Assembly: GCA_948099385.1 (NCBI GenBank)
Contig: CANUEZ040000129.1
Location: forward strand, 8,616,001-8,680,000
Origin: Fasciola hepatica
Lineage: Eukaryota > Platyhelminthes > Trematoda > Plagiorchiida > Fasciolidae
Reading direction: 5' to 3'
DNA length: 64,000 bases
Made by a program: the position numbers and the translations under genes
Notes under the pieces: generated by a model
Told to the model about the DNA's origin: nothing
Database searches by the model: none
Seen by the model: the letters and a program-made list of their open reading frames with translations, nothing else
Shown here: one piece after another, positions 25,069 to 39,666 of the stretch
Numbering within the stretch: the first letter of the stretch is position 1
How the letters are laid out: each line of letters starts with the position of its first letter

Positions 25069-28000
25069 CGGTGGATGTGCACTGCTGATGATTCCCAACA
25101 AGGATGAAACAGCTGTACAGTGCTTCCATGGTTTTCAATGGTGAGTTGAGCGTTCAAGCTGCATGATGAATCATATTATATACAAATCTAATCTCCTACT
25201 ACTCATTTGCAAATAGTAACCAAGCTCTGTAGGTTGTTCATAACGGAATGCCTTCGTTGTACTTAGGCCCCTACAGAGAAGTCATCCACCATAGGAGTCG
25301 ATCGCTGTGTGGGAAGCGGGTTGTTACCGTTCAAAAGCCAGTGACGGAAGGGTGCTATATCATGTAGTGTAGATGTTCAACACAACCGTTCAGAGCCAGC
25401 CCGGATAGCCTTGTGGTTAAGGTGTTCGATTCACAATCGTTCACCCCGGGTTCGAGTCCCCGTGGGGGCTCGGTGGATGTGCACTGCTGATGATTCCCAA
25501 CAAGGATGAAACAGCTGTACAGTGCTTCCATGGTTTTCAATGGTGAGTTGAGCGTTCAAGCTGCATGATGAATCATATTATATACAAATCTAATCTCCTA
25601 CTACTCATTTGCAAATAGTAACCAAGCTCTGTAGGTTGTTCATAACGGAATGCCTTCGTTGTACTTAGGCCCCTACAGAGAAGTCATCCACCATAGGAGT
25701 CGATCGCTGTGTGGGAAGCGGGTTGTTACCGTTCAAAAGCCAGTGACGGAAGGGTGCTATATCATGTAGTGTAGATGTTCAACACAACCGTTCAGAGCCA
25801 GCCCGGATAGCCTTGTGGTTAAGGTGTTCGATTCACAATCGTTCACCCCGGGTTCGAGTCCCCGTGGGGGCTCGGTGGATGTGCACTGCTGATGATTCCC
25901 AACAAGGATGAAACAGCTGTACAGTGCTTCCATGGTTTTCAATGGTGAGTTGAGCGTTCAAGCTGCATGATGAATCATATTATATACAAATCTAATCTTC
26001 TACTACTCATTTGCAAATAGTAACCAAGCTCTGTAGGTTGTTCATAACGGAATGCCTTCGTTGTACTTAGGCCCCTACAGAGAAGTCATCCACCATAGGA
26101 GTCGATCGCTGTGTGGGAAGCGGGTTGTTACCGTTCAAAAGCCAGTGACGGAAGGGTGCTATATCATGTAGTGTAGATGTTCAACAAACCGTTGAGAGCC
26201 AGCCCGGATAGCCTTGTGGTTAAGGTGTTCGATTCACAATCGTTCACCCCGGGTTCGAGTCCCCGTGGGGGCTCGGTGGATGTGCACTGCTGATGATTCC
26301 CAACAAGGATGAAACAGCTGTACAGTGCTTCCATGGTTTTCAATGGTGAGTTGAGCGTTCAAGCTGCATGATGAATCATATTATATACAAATCTAATCTC
26401 CTACTACTCATTTGCAAATAGTAACCAAGCTCTGTAGGTTGTTCATAACGGAATGCCTTCGTTGTACTTAGGCCCCTACAGAGAAGTCATCCACCATAGG
26501 AGTCGATCGCTGTGTGGGAAGCGGGTTGTTACCGTTCAAAAGCCAGTGACGGAAGGGTGCTATATCATGTAGTGTAGATGTTCAACACAACCGTTCAGAG
26601 CCAGCCCGGATAGCCTTGTGGTTAAGGTGTTCGATTCACAATCGTTCACCCCGGGTTCGAGTCCCCGTGGGGGCTCGGTGGATGTGCACTGCTGATGATT
26701 CCCAACAAGGATGAAACAGCTGTACAGTGCTTCCATGGTTTTCAATGGTGAGTTGAGCGTTCAAGCTGCATGATGAATCATATTATATACAAATCTAATC
26801 TTCTACTACTCATTTGCAAATAGTAACCAAGCTCTGTAGGTTGTTCATAACGGAATGCCTTCGTTGTACTTAGGCCCCTACAGAGAAGTCATCCACCATA
26901 GGAGTCGATCGCTGTGTGGGAAGCGGGTTGTTACCGTTCAAAAGCCAGTGACGGAAGGGTGCTATATCATGTAGTGTAGATGTTCAACACAACCGTTCAG
27001 AGCCAGCCCGGATAGCCTTGTGGTTAAGGTGTTCGATTCACAATCGTTCACCCCGGGTTCGAGTCCCCGTGGGGGCTCGGTGGATGTGCACTGCTGATGA
27101 TTCCCAACAAGGATGAAACAGCTGTACAGTGCTTCCATGGTTTTCAATGGTGAGTTGAGCGTTCAAGCTGCATGATGAATCATATTATATACAAATCTAA
27201 TCTCCTACTACTCATTTGCAAATAGTAACCAAGCTCTGTAGGTTGTTCATAACGGAATGCCTTCGTTGTACTTAGGCCCCTACAGAGAAGTCATCCACCA
27301 TAGGAGTCGATCGCTGTGTGGGAAGCGGGTTGTTACCGTTCAAAAGCCAGTGACGGAAGGGTGCTATATCATGTAGTGTAGATGTTCAACACAACCGTTC
27401 AGAGCCAGCCCGGATAGCCTTGTGGTTAAGGTGTTCGATTCACAATCGTTCACCCCGGGTTCGAGTCCCCGTGGGGGCTCGGTGGATGTGCACTGCTGAT
27501 GATTCCCAACAAGGATGAAACAGCTGTACAGTGCTTCCATGGTTTTCAATGGTGAGTTGAGCGTTCAAGCTGCATGATGAATCATATTATATACAAATCT
27601 AATCTCCTACTACTCATTTGCAAATAGTAACCAAGCTCTGTAGGTTGTTCATAACGGAATGCCTTCGTTGTACTTAGGCCCCTACAGAGAAGTCATCCAC
27701 CATAGGAGTCGATCGCTGTGTGGGAAGCGGGTTGTTACCGTTCAAAAGCCAGTGACGGAAGGGTGCTATATCATGTAGTGTAGATGTTCAACACAACCGT
27801 TCAGAGCCAGCCCGGATAGCCTTGTGGTTAAGGTGTTCGATTCACAATCGTTCACCCCGGGTTCGAGTCCCCGTGGGGGCTCGGTGGATGTGCACTGCTG
27901 ATGATTCCCAACAAGGATGAAACAGCTGTACAGTGCTTCCATGGTTTTCAATGGTGAGTTGAGCGTTCAAGCTGCATGATGAATCATATTATATACAAAT

Positions 28001-28612
28001 CTAATCTCCTACTACTCATTTGCAAATAGTAACCAAGCTCTGTAGGTTGTTCATAACGGAATGCCTTCGTTGTACTTAGGCCCCTACAGAGAAGTCATCC
28101 ACCATAGGAGTCGATCGCTGTGTGGGAAGCGGGTTGTTACCGTTCAAAAGCCAGTGACGGAAGGGTGCTATATCATGTAGTGTAGATGTTCAACACAACC
28201 GTTCAGAGCCAGCCCGGATAGCCTTGTGGTTAAGGTGTTCGATTCACAATCGTTCACCCCGGGTTCGAGTCCCCGTGGGGGCTCGGTGGATGTGCACTGC
28301 TGATGATTCCCAACAAGGATGAAACAGCTGTACAGTGCTTCCATGGTTTTCAATGGTGAGTTGAGCGTTCAAGCTGCATGATGAATCATATTATATACAA
28401 ATCTAATCTCCTACTACTCATTTGCAAATAGTAACCAAGCTCTGTAGGTTGTTCATAACGGAATGCCTTCGTTGTACTTAGGCCCCTACAGAGAAGTCAT
28501 CCACCATAGGAGTCGATCGCTGTGTGGGAAGCGGGTTGTTACCGTTCAAAAGCCAGTGACGGAGGGGTGCTATATCATGTAGTGTAGATGTTCAACAAAC
28601 CGTTGAGAGCCA

Positions 28613-31600
28613 GCCCGGATAGCCTTGTGGTTAAGGTGTTCGATTCACAATCGTTCACCCCGGGTTCGAGTCCCCGTGGGGGCTCGGTGGATGTGCACTG
28701 CTGATGATTCCCAACAAGGATGAAACAGCTGTACAGTGCTTCCATGGTTTTCAATGGTGAGTTGAGCGTTCAAGCTGCATGATGAATCATATTATATACA
28801 AATCTAATCTCCTACTACTCATTTGCAAATAGTAACCAAGCTCTGTAGGTTGTTCATAACGGAATGCCTTCGTTGTACTTAGGCCCCTACAGAGAAGTCA
28901 TCCACCATAGGAGTCGATCGCTGTGTGGGAAGCGGGTTGTTACCGTTCAAAAGCCAGTGACGGAAGGGTGCTATATCATGTAGTGTAGATGTTCAACAAA
29001 CCGTTGAGAGCCAGCCCGGATAGCCTTGTGGTTAAGGTGTTCGATTCACAATCGTTCACCCCGGGTTCGAGTCCCCGTGGGGGCTCGGTGGATGTGCACT
29101 GCTGATGATTCCCAACAAGGATGAAACAGCTGTACAGTGCTTCCATGGTTTTCAATGGTGAGTTGAGCGTTCAAGCTGCATGATGAATCATATTATATAC
29201 AAATCTAATCTCCTACTACTCATTTGCAAATAGTAACCAAGCTCTGTAGGTTGTTCATAACGGAATGCCTTCGTTGTACTTAGGCCCCTACAGAGAAGTC
29301 ATCCACCATAGGAGTCGATCGCTGTGTGGGAAGCGGGTTGTTACCGTTCAAAAGCCAGTGACGGAAGGGTGCTATATCATGTAGTGTAGATGTTCAACAC
29401 AACCGTTCAGAGCCAGCCCGGATAGCCTTGTGGTTAAGGTGTTCGATTCACAATCGTTCACCCCGGGTTCGAGTCCCCGTGGGGGCTCGGTGGATGTGCA
29501 CTGCTGATGATTCCCAACAAGGATGAAACAGCTGTACAGTGCTTCCATGGTTTTCAATGGTGAGTTGAGCGTTCAAGCTGCATGATGAATCATATTATAT
29601 ACAAATCTAATCTCCTACTACTCATTTGCAAATAGTAACCAAGCTCTGTAGGTTGTTCATAACGGAATGCCTTCGTTGTACTTAGGCCCCTACAGAGAAG
29701 TCATCCACCATAGGAGTCGATCGCTGTGTGGGAAGCGGGTTGTTACCGTTCAAAAGCCAGTGACGGAAGGGTGCTATATCATGTAGTGTAGATGTTCAAC
29801 ACAACCGTTCAGAGCCAGCCCGGATAGCCTTGTGGTTAAGGTGTTCGATTCACAATCGTTCACCCCGGGTTCGAGTCCCCGTGGGGGCTCGGTGGATGTG
29901 CACTGCTGATGATTCCCAACAAGGATGAAACAGCTGTACAGTGCTTCCATGGTTTTCAATGGTGAGTTGAGCGTTCAAGCTGCATGATGAATCATATTAT
30001 ATACAAATCTAATCTCCTACTACTCATTTGCAAATAGTAACCAAGCTCTGTAGGTTGTTCATAACGGAATGCCTTCGTTGTACTTAGGCCCCTACAGAGA
30101 AGTCATCCACCATAGGAGTCGATCGCTGTGTGGGAAGCGGGTTGTTACCGTTCAAAAGCCAGTGACGGAAGGGTGCTATATCATGTAGTGTAGATGTTCA
30201 ACACAACCGTTCAGAGCCAGCCCGGATAGCCTTGTGGTTAAGGTGTTCGATTCACAATCGTTCACCCCGGGTTCGAGTCCCCGTGGGGGCTCGGTGGATG
30301 TGCACTGCTGATGATTCCCAACAAGGATGAAACAGCTGTACAGTGCTTCCATGGTTTTCAATGGTGAGTTGAGCGTTCAAGCTGCATGATGAATCATATT
30401 ATATACAAATCTAATCTCCTACTACTCATTTGCAAATAGTAACCAAGCTCTGTAGGTTGTTCATAACGGAATGCCTTCGTTGTACTTAGGCCCCTACAGA
30501 GAAGTCATCCACCATAGGAGTCGATCGCTGTGTGGGAAGCGGGTTGTTACCGTTCAAAAGCCAGTGACGGAGGGGTGCTATATCATGTAGTGTAGATGTT
30601 CAACAAACCGTTGAGAGCCAGCCCGGATAGCCTTGTGGTTAAGGTGTTCGATTCACAATCGTTCACCCCGGGTTCGAGTCCCCGTGGGGGCTCGGTGGAT
30701 GTGCACTGCTGATGATTCCCAACAAGGATGAAACAGCTGTACAGTGCTTCCATGGTTTTCAATGGTGAGTTGAGCGTTCAAGCTGCATGATGAATCATAT
30801 TATATACAAATCTAATCTCCTACTACTCATTTGCAAATAGTAACCAAGCTCTGTAGGTTGTTCATAACGGAATGCCTTCGTTGTACTTAGGCCCCTACAG
30901 AGAAGTCATCCACCATAGGAGTCGATCGCTGTGTGGGAAGCGGGTTGTTACCGTTCAAAAGCCAGTGACGGAAGGGTGCTATATCATGTAGTGTAGATGT
31001 TCAACAAACCGTTGAGAGCCAGCCCGGATAGCCTTGTGGTTAAGGTGTTCGATTCACAATCGTTCACCCCGGGTTCGAGTCCCCGTGGGGGCTCGGTGGA
31101 TGTGCACTGCTGATGATTCCCAACAAGGATGAAACAGCTGTACAGTGCTTCCATGGTTTTCAATGGTGAGTTGAGCGTTCAAGCTGCATGATGAATCATA
31201 TTATATACAAATCTAATCTCCTACTACTCATTTGCAAATAGTAACCAAGCTCTGTAGGTTGTTCATAACGGAATGCCTTCGTTGTACTTAGGCCCCTACA
31301 GAGAAGTCATCCACCATAGGAGTCGATCGCTGTGTGGGAAGCGGGTTGTTACCGTTCAAAAGCCAGTGACGGAAGGGTGCTATATCATGTAGTGTAGATG
31401 TTCAACACAACCGTTCAGAGCCAGCCCGGATAGCCTTGTGGTTAAGGTGTTCGATTCACAATCGTTCACCCCGGGTTCGAGTCCCCGTGGGGGCTCGGTG
31501 GATGTGCACTGCTGATGATTCCCAACAAGGATGAAACAGCTGTACAGTGCTTCCATGGTTTTCAATGGTGAGTTGAGCGTTCAAGCTGCATGATGAATCA

Positions 31601-34232
31601 TATTATATACAAATCTAATCTCCTACTACTCATTTGCAAATAGTAACCAAGCTCTGTAGGTTGTTCATAACGGAATGCCTTCGTTGTACTTAGGCCCCTA
31701 CAGAGAAGTCATCCACCATAGGAGTCGATCGCTGTGTGGGAAGCGGGTTGTTACCGTTCAAAAGCCAGTGACGGAAGGGTGCTATATCATGTAGTGTAGA
31801 TGTTCAACACAACCGTTCAGAGCCAGCCCGGATAGCCTTGTGGTTAAGGTGTTCGATTCACAATCGTTCACCCCGGGTTCGAGTCCCCGTGGGGGCTCGG
31901 TGGATGTGCACTGCTGATGATTCCCAACAAGGATGAAACAGCTGTACAGTGCTTCCATGGTTTTCAATGGTGAGTTGAGCGTTCAAGCTGCATGATGAAT
32001 CATATTATATACAAATCTAATCTCCTACTACTCATTTGCAAATAGTAACCAAGCTCTGTAGGTTGTTCATAACGGAATGCCTTCGTTGTACTTAGGCCCC
32101 TACAGAGAAGTCATCCACCATAGGAGTCGATCGCTGTGTGGGAAGCGGGTTGTTACCGTTCAAAAGCCAGTGACGGAGGGGTGCTATATCATGTAGTGTA
32201 GATGTTCAACAAACCGTTGAGAGCCAGCCCGGATAGCCTTGTGGTTAAGGTGTTCGATTCACAATCGTTCACCCCGGGTTCGAGTCCCCGTGGGGGCTCG
32301 GTGGATGTGCACTGCTGATGATTCCCAACAAGGATGAAACAGCTGTACAGTGCTTCCATGGTTTTCAATGGTGAGTTGAGCGTTCAAGCTGCATGATGAA
32401 TCATATTATATACAAATCTAATCTCCTACTACTCATTTGCAAATAGTAACCAAGCTCTGTAGGTTGTTCATAACGGAATGCCTTCGTTGTACTTAGGCCC
32501 CTACAGAGAAGTCATCCACCATAGGAGTCGATCGCTGTGTGGGAAGCGGGTTGTTACCGTTCAAAAGCCAGTGACGGAAGGGTGCTATATCATGTAGTGT
32601 AGATGTTCAACAAACCGTTGAGAGCCAGCCCGGATAGCCTTGTGGTTAAGGTGTTCGATTCACAATCGTTCACCCCGGGTTCGAGTCCCCGTGGGGGCTC
32701 GGTGGATGTGCACTGCTGATGATTCCCAACAAGGATGAAACAGCTGTACAGTGCTTCCATGGTTTTCAATGGTGAGTTGAGCGTTCAAGCTGCATGATGA
32801 ATCATATTATATACAAATCTAATCTCCTACTACTCATTTGCAAATAGTAACCAAGCTCTGTAGGTTGTTCATAACGGAATGCCTTCGTTGTACTTAGGCC
32901 CCTACAGAGAAGTCATCCACCATAGGAGTCGATCGCTGTGTGGGAAGCGGGTTGTTACCGTTCAAAAGCCAGTGACGGAGGGGTGCTATATCATGTAGTG
33001 TAGATGTTCAACAAACCGTTGAGAGCCAGCCCGGATAGCCTTGTGGTTAAGGTGTTCGATTCACAATCGTTCACCCCGGGTTCGAGTCCCCGTGGGGGCT
33101 CGGTGGATGTGCACTGCTGATGATTCCCAACAAGGATGAAACAGCTGTACAGTGCTTCCATGGTTTTCAATGGTGAGTTGAGCGTTCAAGCTGCATGATG
33201 AATCATATTATATACAAATCTAATCTCCTACTACTCATTTGCAAATAGTAACCAAGCTCTGTAGGTTGTTCATAACGGAATGCCTTCGTTGTACTTAGGC
33301 CCCTACAGAGAAGTCATCCACCATAGGAGTCGATCGCTGTGTGGGAAGCGGGTTGTTACCGTTCAAAAGCCAGTGACGGAAGGGTGCTATATCATGTAGT
33401 GTAGATGTTCAACAAACCGTTGAGAGCCAGCCCGGATAGCCTTGTGGTTAAGGTGTTCGATTCACAATCGTTCACCCCGGGTTCGAGTCCCCGTGGGGGC
33501 TCGGTGGATGTGCACTGCTGATGATTCCCAACAAGGATGAAACAGCTGTACAGTGCTTCCATGGTTTTCAATGGTGAGTTGAGCGTTCAAGCTGCATGAT
33601 GAATCATATTATATACAAATCTAATCTCCTACTACTCATTTGCAAATAGTAACCAAGCTCTGTAGGTTGTTCATAACGGAATGCCTTCGTTGTACTTAGG
33701 CCCCTACAGAGAAGTCATCCACCATAGGAGTCGATCGCTGTGTGGGAAGCGGGTTGTTACCGTTCAAAAGCCAGTGACGGAGGGGTGCTATATCATGTAG
33801 TGTAGATGTTCAACAAACCGTTGAGAGCCAGCCCGGATAGCCTTGTGGTTAAGGTGTTCGATTCACAATCGTTCACCCCGGGTTCGAGTCCCCGTGGGGG
33901 CTCGGTGGATGTGCACTGCTGATGATTCCCAACAAGGATGAAACAGCTGTACAGTGCTTCCATGGTTTTCAATGGTGAGTTGAGCGTTCAAGCTGCATGA
34001 TGAATCATATTATATACAAATCTAATCTCCTACTACTCATTTGCAAATAGTAACCAAGCTCTGTAGGTTGTTCATAACGGAATGCCTTCGTTGTACTTAG
34101 GCCCCTACAGAGAAGTCATCCACCATAGGAGTCGATCGCTGTGTGGGAAGCGGGTTGTTACCGTTCAAAAGCCAGTGACGGAAGGGTGCTATATCATGTA
34201 GTGTAGATGTTCAACACAACCGTTCAGAGCCA
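28613..34232 (+). repeat. Higher-order repeat zone 2 (blocks led by a GGAGGGG unit)
   Basis: An A to G change 49 nt before the tRNA-like part (GACGGAGGGG) marks the units at 28613, 30621, 32227, 33029 and 33831. All are 401-bp units. The first four are each followed by one plain 401-bp unit, then a varying number of 402-bp GTTCAG units. The spacings are 5, 4, 2 and 2 units, so the block has been lengthened or shortened by whole units. Confidence 0.8.
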
Positions 34233-37200
34233 GCCCGGATAGCCTTGTGGTTAAGGTGTTCGATTCACAATCGTTCACCCCGGGTTCGAGTCCCCGTGGG
34301 GGCTCGGTGGATGTGCACTGCTGATGATTCCCAACAAGGATGAAACAGCTGTACAGTGCTTCCATGGTTTTCAATGGTGAGTTGAGCGTTCAAGCTGCAT
34401 GATGAATCATATTATATACAAATCTAATCTCCTACTACTCATTTGCAAATAGTAACCAAGCTCTGTAGGTTGTTCATAACGGAATGCCTTCGTTGTACTT
34501 AGGCCCCTACAGAGAAGTCATCCACCATAGGAGTCGATCGCTGTGTGGGAAGCGGGTTGTTACCGTTCAAAAGCCAGTGACGGAAGGGTGCTATATCATG
34601 TAGTGTAGATGTTCAACACAACCGTTCAGAGCCAGCCCGGATAGCCTTGTGGTTAAGGTGTTCGATTCACAATCGTTCACCCCGGGTTCGAGTCCCCGTG
34701 GGGGCTCGGTGGATGTGCACTGCTGATGATTCCCAACAAGGATGAAACAGCTGTACAGTGCTTCCATGGTTTTCAATGGTGAGTTGAGCGTTCAAGCTGC
34801 ATGATGAATCATATTATATACAAATCTAATCTCCTACTACTCATTTGCAAATAGTAACCAAGCTCTGTAGGTTGTTCATAACGGAATGCCTTCGTTGTAC
34901 TTAGGCCCCTACAGAGAAGTCATCCACCATAGGAGTCGATCGCTGTGTGGGAAGCGGGTTGTTACCGTTCAAAAGCCAGTGACGGAAGGGTGCTATATCA
35001 TGTAGTGTAGATGTTCAACACAACCGTTCAGAGCCAGCCCGGATAGCCTTGTGGTTAAGGTGTTCGATTCACAATCGTTCACCCCGGGTTCGAGTCCCCG
35101 TGGGGGCTCGGTGGATGTGCACTGCTGATGATTCCCAACAAGGATGAAACAGCTGTACAGTGCTTCCATGGTTTTCAATGGTGAGTTGAGCGTTCAAGCT
35201 GCATGATGAATCATATTATATACAAATCTAATCTCCTACTACTCATTTGCAAATAGTAACCAAGCTCTGTAGGTTGTTCATAACGGAATGCCTTCGTTGT
35301 ACTTAGGCCCCTACAGAGAAGTCATCCACCATAGGAGTCGATCGCTGTGTGGGAAGCGGGTTGTTACCGTTCAAAAGCCAGTGACGGAAGGGTGCTATAT
35401 CATGTAGTGTAGATGTTCAACAAACCGTTGAGAGCCAGCCCGGATAGCCTTGTGGTTAAGGTGTTCGATTCACAATCGTTCACCCCGGGTTCGAGTCCCC
35501 GTGGGGGCTCGGTGGATGTGCACTGCTGATGATTCCCAACAAGGATGAAACAGCTGTACAGTGCTTCCATGGTTTTCAATGGTGAGTTGAGCGTTCAAGC
35601 TGCATGATGAATCATATTATATACAAATCTAATCTCCTACTACTCATTTGCAAATAGTAACCAAGCTCTGTAGGTTGTTCATAACGGAATGCCTTCGTTG
35701 TACTTAGGCCCCTACAGAGAAGTCATCCACCATAGGAGTCGATCGCTGTGTGGGAAGCGGGTTGTTACCGTTCAAAAGCCAGTGACGGAAGGGTGCTATA
35801 TCATGTAGTGTAGATGTTCAACAAACCGTTGAGAGCCAGCCCGGATAGCCTTGTGGTTAAGGTGTTCGATTCACAATCGTTCACCCCGGGTTCGAGTCCC
35901 CGTGGGGGCTCGGTGGATGTGCACTGCTGATGATTCCCAACAAGGATGAAACAGCTGTACAGTGCTTCCATGGTTTTCAATGGTGAGTTGAGCGTTCAAG
36001 CTGCATGATGAATCATATTATATACAAATCTAATCTCCTACTACTCATTTGCAAATAGTAACCAAGCTCTGTAGGTTGTTCATAACGGAATGCCTTCGTT
36101 GTACTTAGGCCCCTACAGAGAAGTCATCCACCATAGGAGTCGATCGCTGTGTGGGAAGCGGGTTGTTACCGTTCAAAAGCCAGTGACGGAAGGGTGCTAT
36201 ATCATGTAGTGTAGATGTTCAACAAACCGTTGAGAGCCAGCCCGGATAGCCTTGTGGTTAAGGTGTTCGATTCACAATCGTTCACCCCGGGTTCGAGTCC
36301 CCGTGGGGGCTCGGTGGATGTGCACTGCTGATGATTCCCAACAAGGATGAAACAGCTGTACAGTGCTTCCATGGTTTTCAATGGTGAGTTGAGCGTTCAA
36401 GCTGCATGATGAATCATATTATATACAAATCTAATCTCCTACTACTCATTTGCAAATAGTAACCAAGCTCTGTAGGTTGTTCATAACGGAATGCCTTCGT
36501 TGTACTTAGGCCCCTACAGAGAAGTCATCCACCATAGGAGTCGATCGCTGTGTGGGAAGCGGGTTGTTACCGTTCAAAAGCCAGTGACGGAAGGGTGCTA
36601 TATCATGTAGTGTAGATGTTCAACACAACCGTTGAGAGCCAGCCCGGATAGCCTTGTGGTTAAGGTGTTCGATTCACAATCGTTCACCCCGGGTTCGAGT
36701 CCCCGTGGGGGCTCGGTGGATGTGCACTGCTGATGATTCCCAACAAGGATGAAACAGCTGTACAGTGCTTCCATGGTTTTCAATGGTGAGTTGAGCGTTC
36801 AAGCTGCATGATGAATCATATTATATACAAATCTAATCTCCTACTACTCATTTGCAAATAGTAACCAAGCTCTGTAGGTTGTTCATAACGGAATGCCTTC
36901 GTTGTACTTAGGCCCCTACAGAGAAGTCATCCACCATAGGAGTCGATCGCTGTGTGGGAAGCGGGTTGTTACCGTTCAAAAGCCAGTGACGGAAGGGTGC
37001 TATATCATGTAGTGTAGATGTTCAACAAACCGTTGAGAGCCAGCCCGGATAGCCTTGTGGTTAAGGTGTTCGATTCACAATCGTTCACCCCGGGTTCGAG
37101 TCCCCGTGGGGGCTCGGTGGATGTGCACTGCTGATGATTCCCAACAAGGATGAAACAGCTGTACAGTGCTTCCATGGTTTTCAATGGTGAGTTGAGCGTT

Positions 37201-37443
37201 CAAGCTGCATGATGAATCATATTATATACAAATCTAATCTCCTACTACTCATTTGCAAATAGTAACCAAGCTCTGTAGGTTGTTCATAACGGAATGCCTT
37301 CGTTGTACTTAGGCCCCTACAGAGAAGTCATCCACCATAGGAGTCGATCGCTGTGTGGGAAGCGGGTTGTTACCGTTCAAAAGCCAGTGACGGAAGGGTG
37401 CTATATCATGTAGTGTAGATGTTCAACAAACCGTTGAGAGCCA

Positions 37444-37515
37444 GCCCGGATAGCCTTGTGGTTAAAGTGTTCGATTCACAATCGTTCACCCCGGGTTCGA
37501 GTCCCCGTGGGGGCT
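37444..37515 (+). tRNA. tRNA-like copy with G to A in the D-stem
   Basis: Base 37466 is A instead of G (position 23), breaking a C-G pair of the D-stem. The two boxes and the ribozyme are unchanged. Confidence 0.55.
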
Positions 37516-39450
37516 CGGTGGATGTGCACTGCTGATGATTCCCAACAAGGATGAAACAGCTGTACAGTGCTTCCATGGTTTTCAATGGTGAGTTGAGCGT
37601 TCAAGCTGCATGATGAATCATATTATATACAAATCTAATCTCCTACTACTCATTTGCAAATAGTAACCAAGCTCTGTAGGTTGTTCATAACGGAATGCCT
37701 TCGTTGTACTTAGGCCCCTACAGAGAAGTCATCCACCATAGGAGTCGATCGCTGTGTGGGAAGCGGGTTGTTACCGTTCAAAAGCCAGTGACGGAAGGGT
37801 GCTATATCATGTAGTGTAGATGTTCAACACAACCGTTCAGAGCCAGCCCGGATAGCCTTGTGGTTAAGGTGTTCGATTCACAATCGTTCACCCCGGGTTC
37901 GAGTCCCCGTGGGGGCTCGGTGGATGTGCACTGCTGATGATTCCCAACAAGGATGAAACAGCTGTACAGTGCTTCCATGGTTTTCAATGGTGAGTTGAGC
38001 GTTCAAGCTGCATGATGAATCATATTATATACAAATCTAATCTCCTACTACTCATTTGCAAATAGTAACCAAGCTCTGTAGGTTGTTCATAACGGAATGC
38101 CTTCGTTGTACTTAGGCCCCTACAGAGAAGTCATCCACCATAGGAGTCGATCGCTGTGTGGGAAGCGGGTTGTTACCGTTCAAAAGCCAGTGACGGAAGG
38201 GTGCTATATCATGTAGTGTAGATGTTCAACACAACCGTTCAGAGCCAGCCCGGATAGCCTTGTGGTTAAGGTGTTCGATTCACAATCGTTCACCCCGGGT
38301 TCGAGTCCCCGTGGGGGCTCGGTGGATGTGCACTGCTGATGATTCCCAACAAGGATGAAACAGCTGTACAGTGCTTCCATGGTTTTCAATGGTGAGTTGA
38401 GCGTTCAAGCTGCATGATGAATCATATTATATACAAATCTAATCTCCTACTACTCATTTGCAAATAGTAACCAAGCTCTGTAGGTTGTTCATAACGGAAT
38501 GCCTTCGTTGTACTTAGGCCCCTACAGAGAAGTCATCCACCATAGGAGTCGATCGCTGTGTGGGAAGCGGGTTGTTACCGTTCAAAAGCCAGTGACGGAA
38601 GGGTGCTATATCATGTAGTGTAGATGTTCAACAAACCGTTGAGAGCCAGCCCGGATAGCCTTGTGGTTAAGGTGTTCGATTCACAATCGTTCACCCCGGG
38701 TTCGAGTCCCCGTGGGGGCTCGGTGGATGTGCACTGCTGATGATTCCCAACAAGGATGAAACAGCTGTACAGTGCTTCCATGGTTTTCAATGGTGAGTTG
38801 AGCGTTCAAGCTGCATGATGAATCATATTATATACAAATCTAATCTCCTACTACTCATTTGCAAATAGTAACCAAGCTCTGTAGGTTGTTCATAACGGAA
38901 TGCCTTCGTTGTACTTAGGCCCCTACAGAGAAGTCATCCACCATAGGAGTCGATCGCTGTGTGGGAAGCGGGTTGTTACCGTTCAAAAGCCAGTGACGGA
39001 AGGGTGCTATATCATGTAGTGTAGATGTTCAACAAACCGTTGAGAGCCAGCCCGGATAGCCTTGTGGTTAAGGTGTTCGATTCACAATCGTTCACCCCGG
39101 GTTCGAGTCCCCGTGGGGGCTCGGTGGATGTGCACTGCTGATGATTCCCAACAAGGATGAAACAGCTGTACAGTGCTTCCATGGTTTTCAATGGTGAGTT
39201 GAGCGTTCAAGCTGCATGATGAATCATATTATATACAAATCTAATCTCCTACTACTCATTTGCAAATAGTAACCAAGCTCTGTAGGTTGTTCATAACGGA
39301 ATGCCTTCGTTGTACTTAGGCCCCTACAGAGAAGTCATCCACCATAGGAGTCGATCGCTGTGTGGGAAGCGGGTTGTTACCGTTCAAAAGCCAGTGACGG
39401 AAGGGTGCTATATCATGTAGTGTAGATGTTCAACAAACCGTTGAGAGCCA

Positions 39451-39522
39451 GCCCGGATAGCCTTGTGGTTAAGGTGTTCGATTCACAATCGTTCACCCCG
39501 GGTTCGAGTCCCCGTGGGGGCT
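39451..39522 (+). tRNA. Last tRNA-like copy of the array
   Basis: Consensus sequence with the 401-bp type 5' flank. Its unit is truncated about 147 bp after the tRNA-like part, at the right border of the array. Confidence 0.6.
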
Positions 39523-39525
39523 CGG

Positions 39526-39582
39526 TGGATGTGCACTGCTGATGATTCCCAACAAGGATGAAACAGCTGTACAGTGCTTCCA
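39526..39582 (+). ncRNA. Last hammerhead ribozyme of the array
   Basis: All core and stem positions equal the type copy: core CTGATGA and GAAA, stem III ACAGCTGT, GUA cleavage triplet. The unit then runs to TTGCAAATA and stops. Confidence 0.9.
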
Positions 39583-39666
39583 TGGTTTTCAATGGTGAGT
39601 TGAGCGTTCAAGCTGCATGATGAATCATATTATATACAAATCTAATCTCCTACTACTCATTTGCAA

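Noticed and set aside
399..38389. About 70 repeated 61-residue ORFs, antisense to the tRNA-like and ribozyme parts
   Set aside because: They exist only because the unit repeats. They read backwards through the tRNA-like sequence and the hammerhead, and they are lost in every 401-bp unit by frameshift. No coding evidence.
1289..39522. A cluster of functional tRNA-Val(CAC) genes
   Set aside because: Each copy has mismatches in three stems and lacks A14. Real tRNA clusters do not keep identical mismatches in acceptor and anticodon stems.
1289..39522. tRNA-His (GTG) read on the opposite strand
   Set aside because: The A-box, the perfect B-box and the T-loop exist only in the direction with CAC at the anticodon position.
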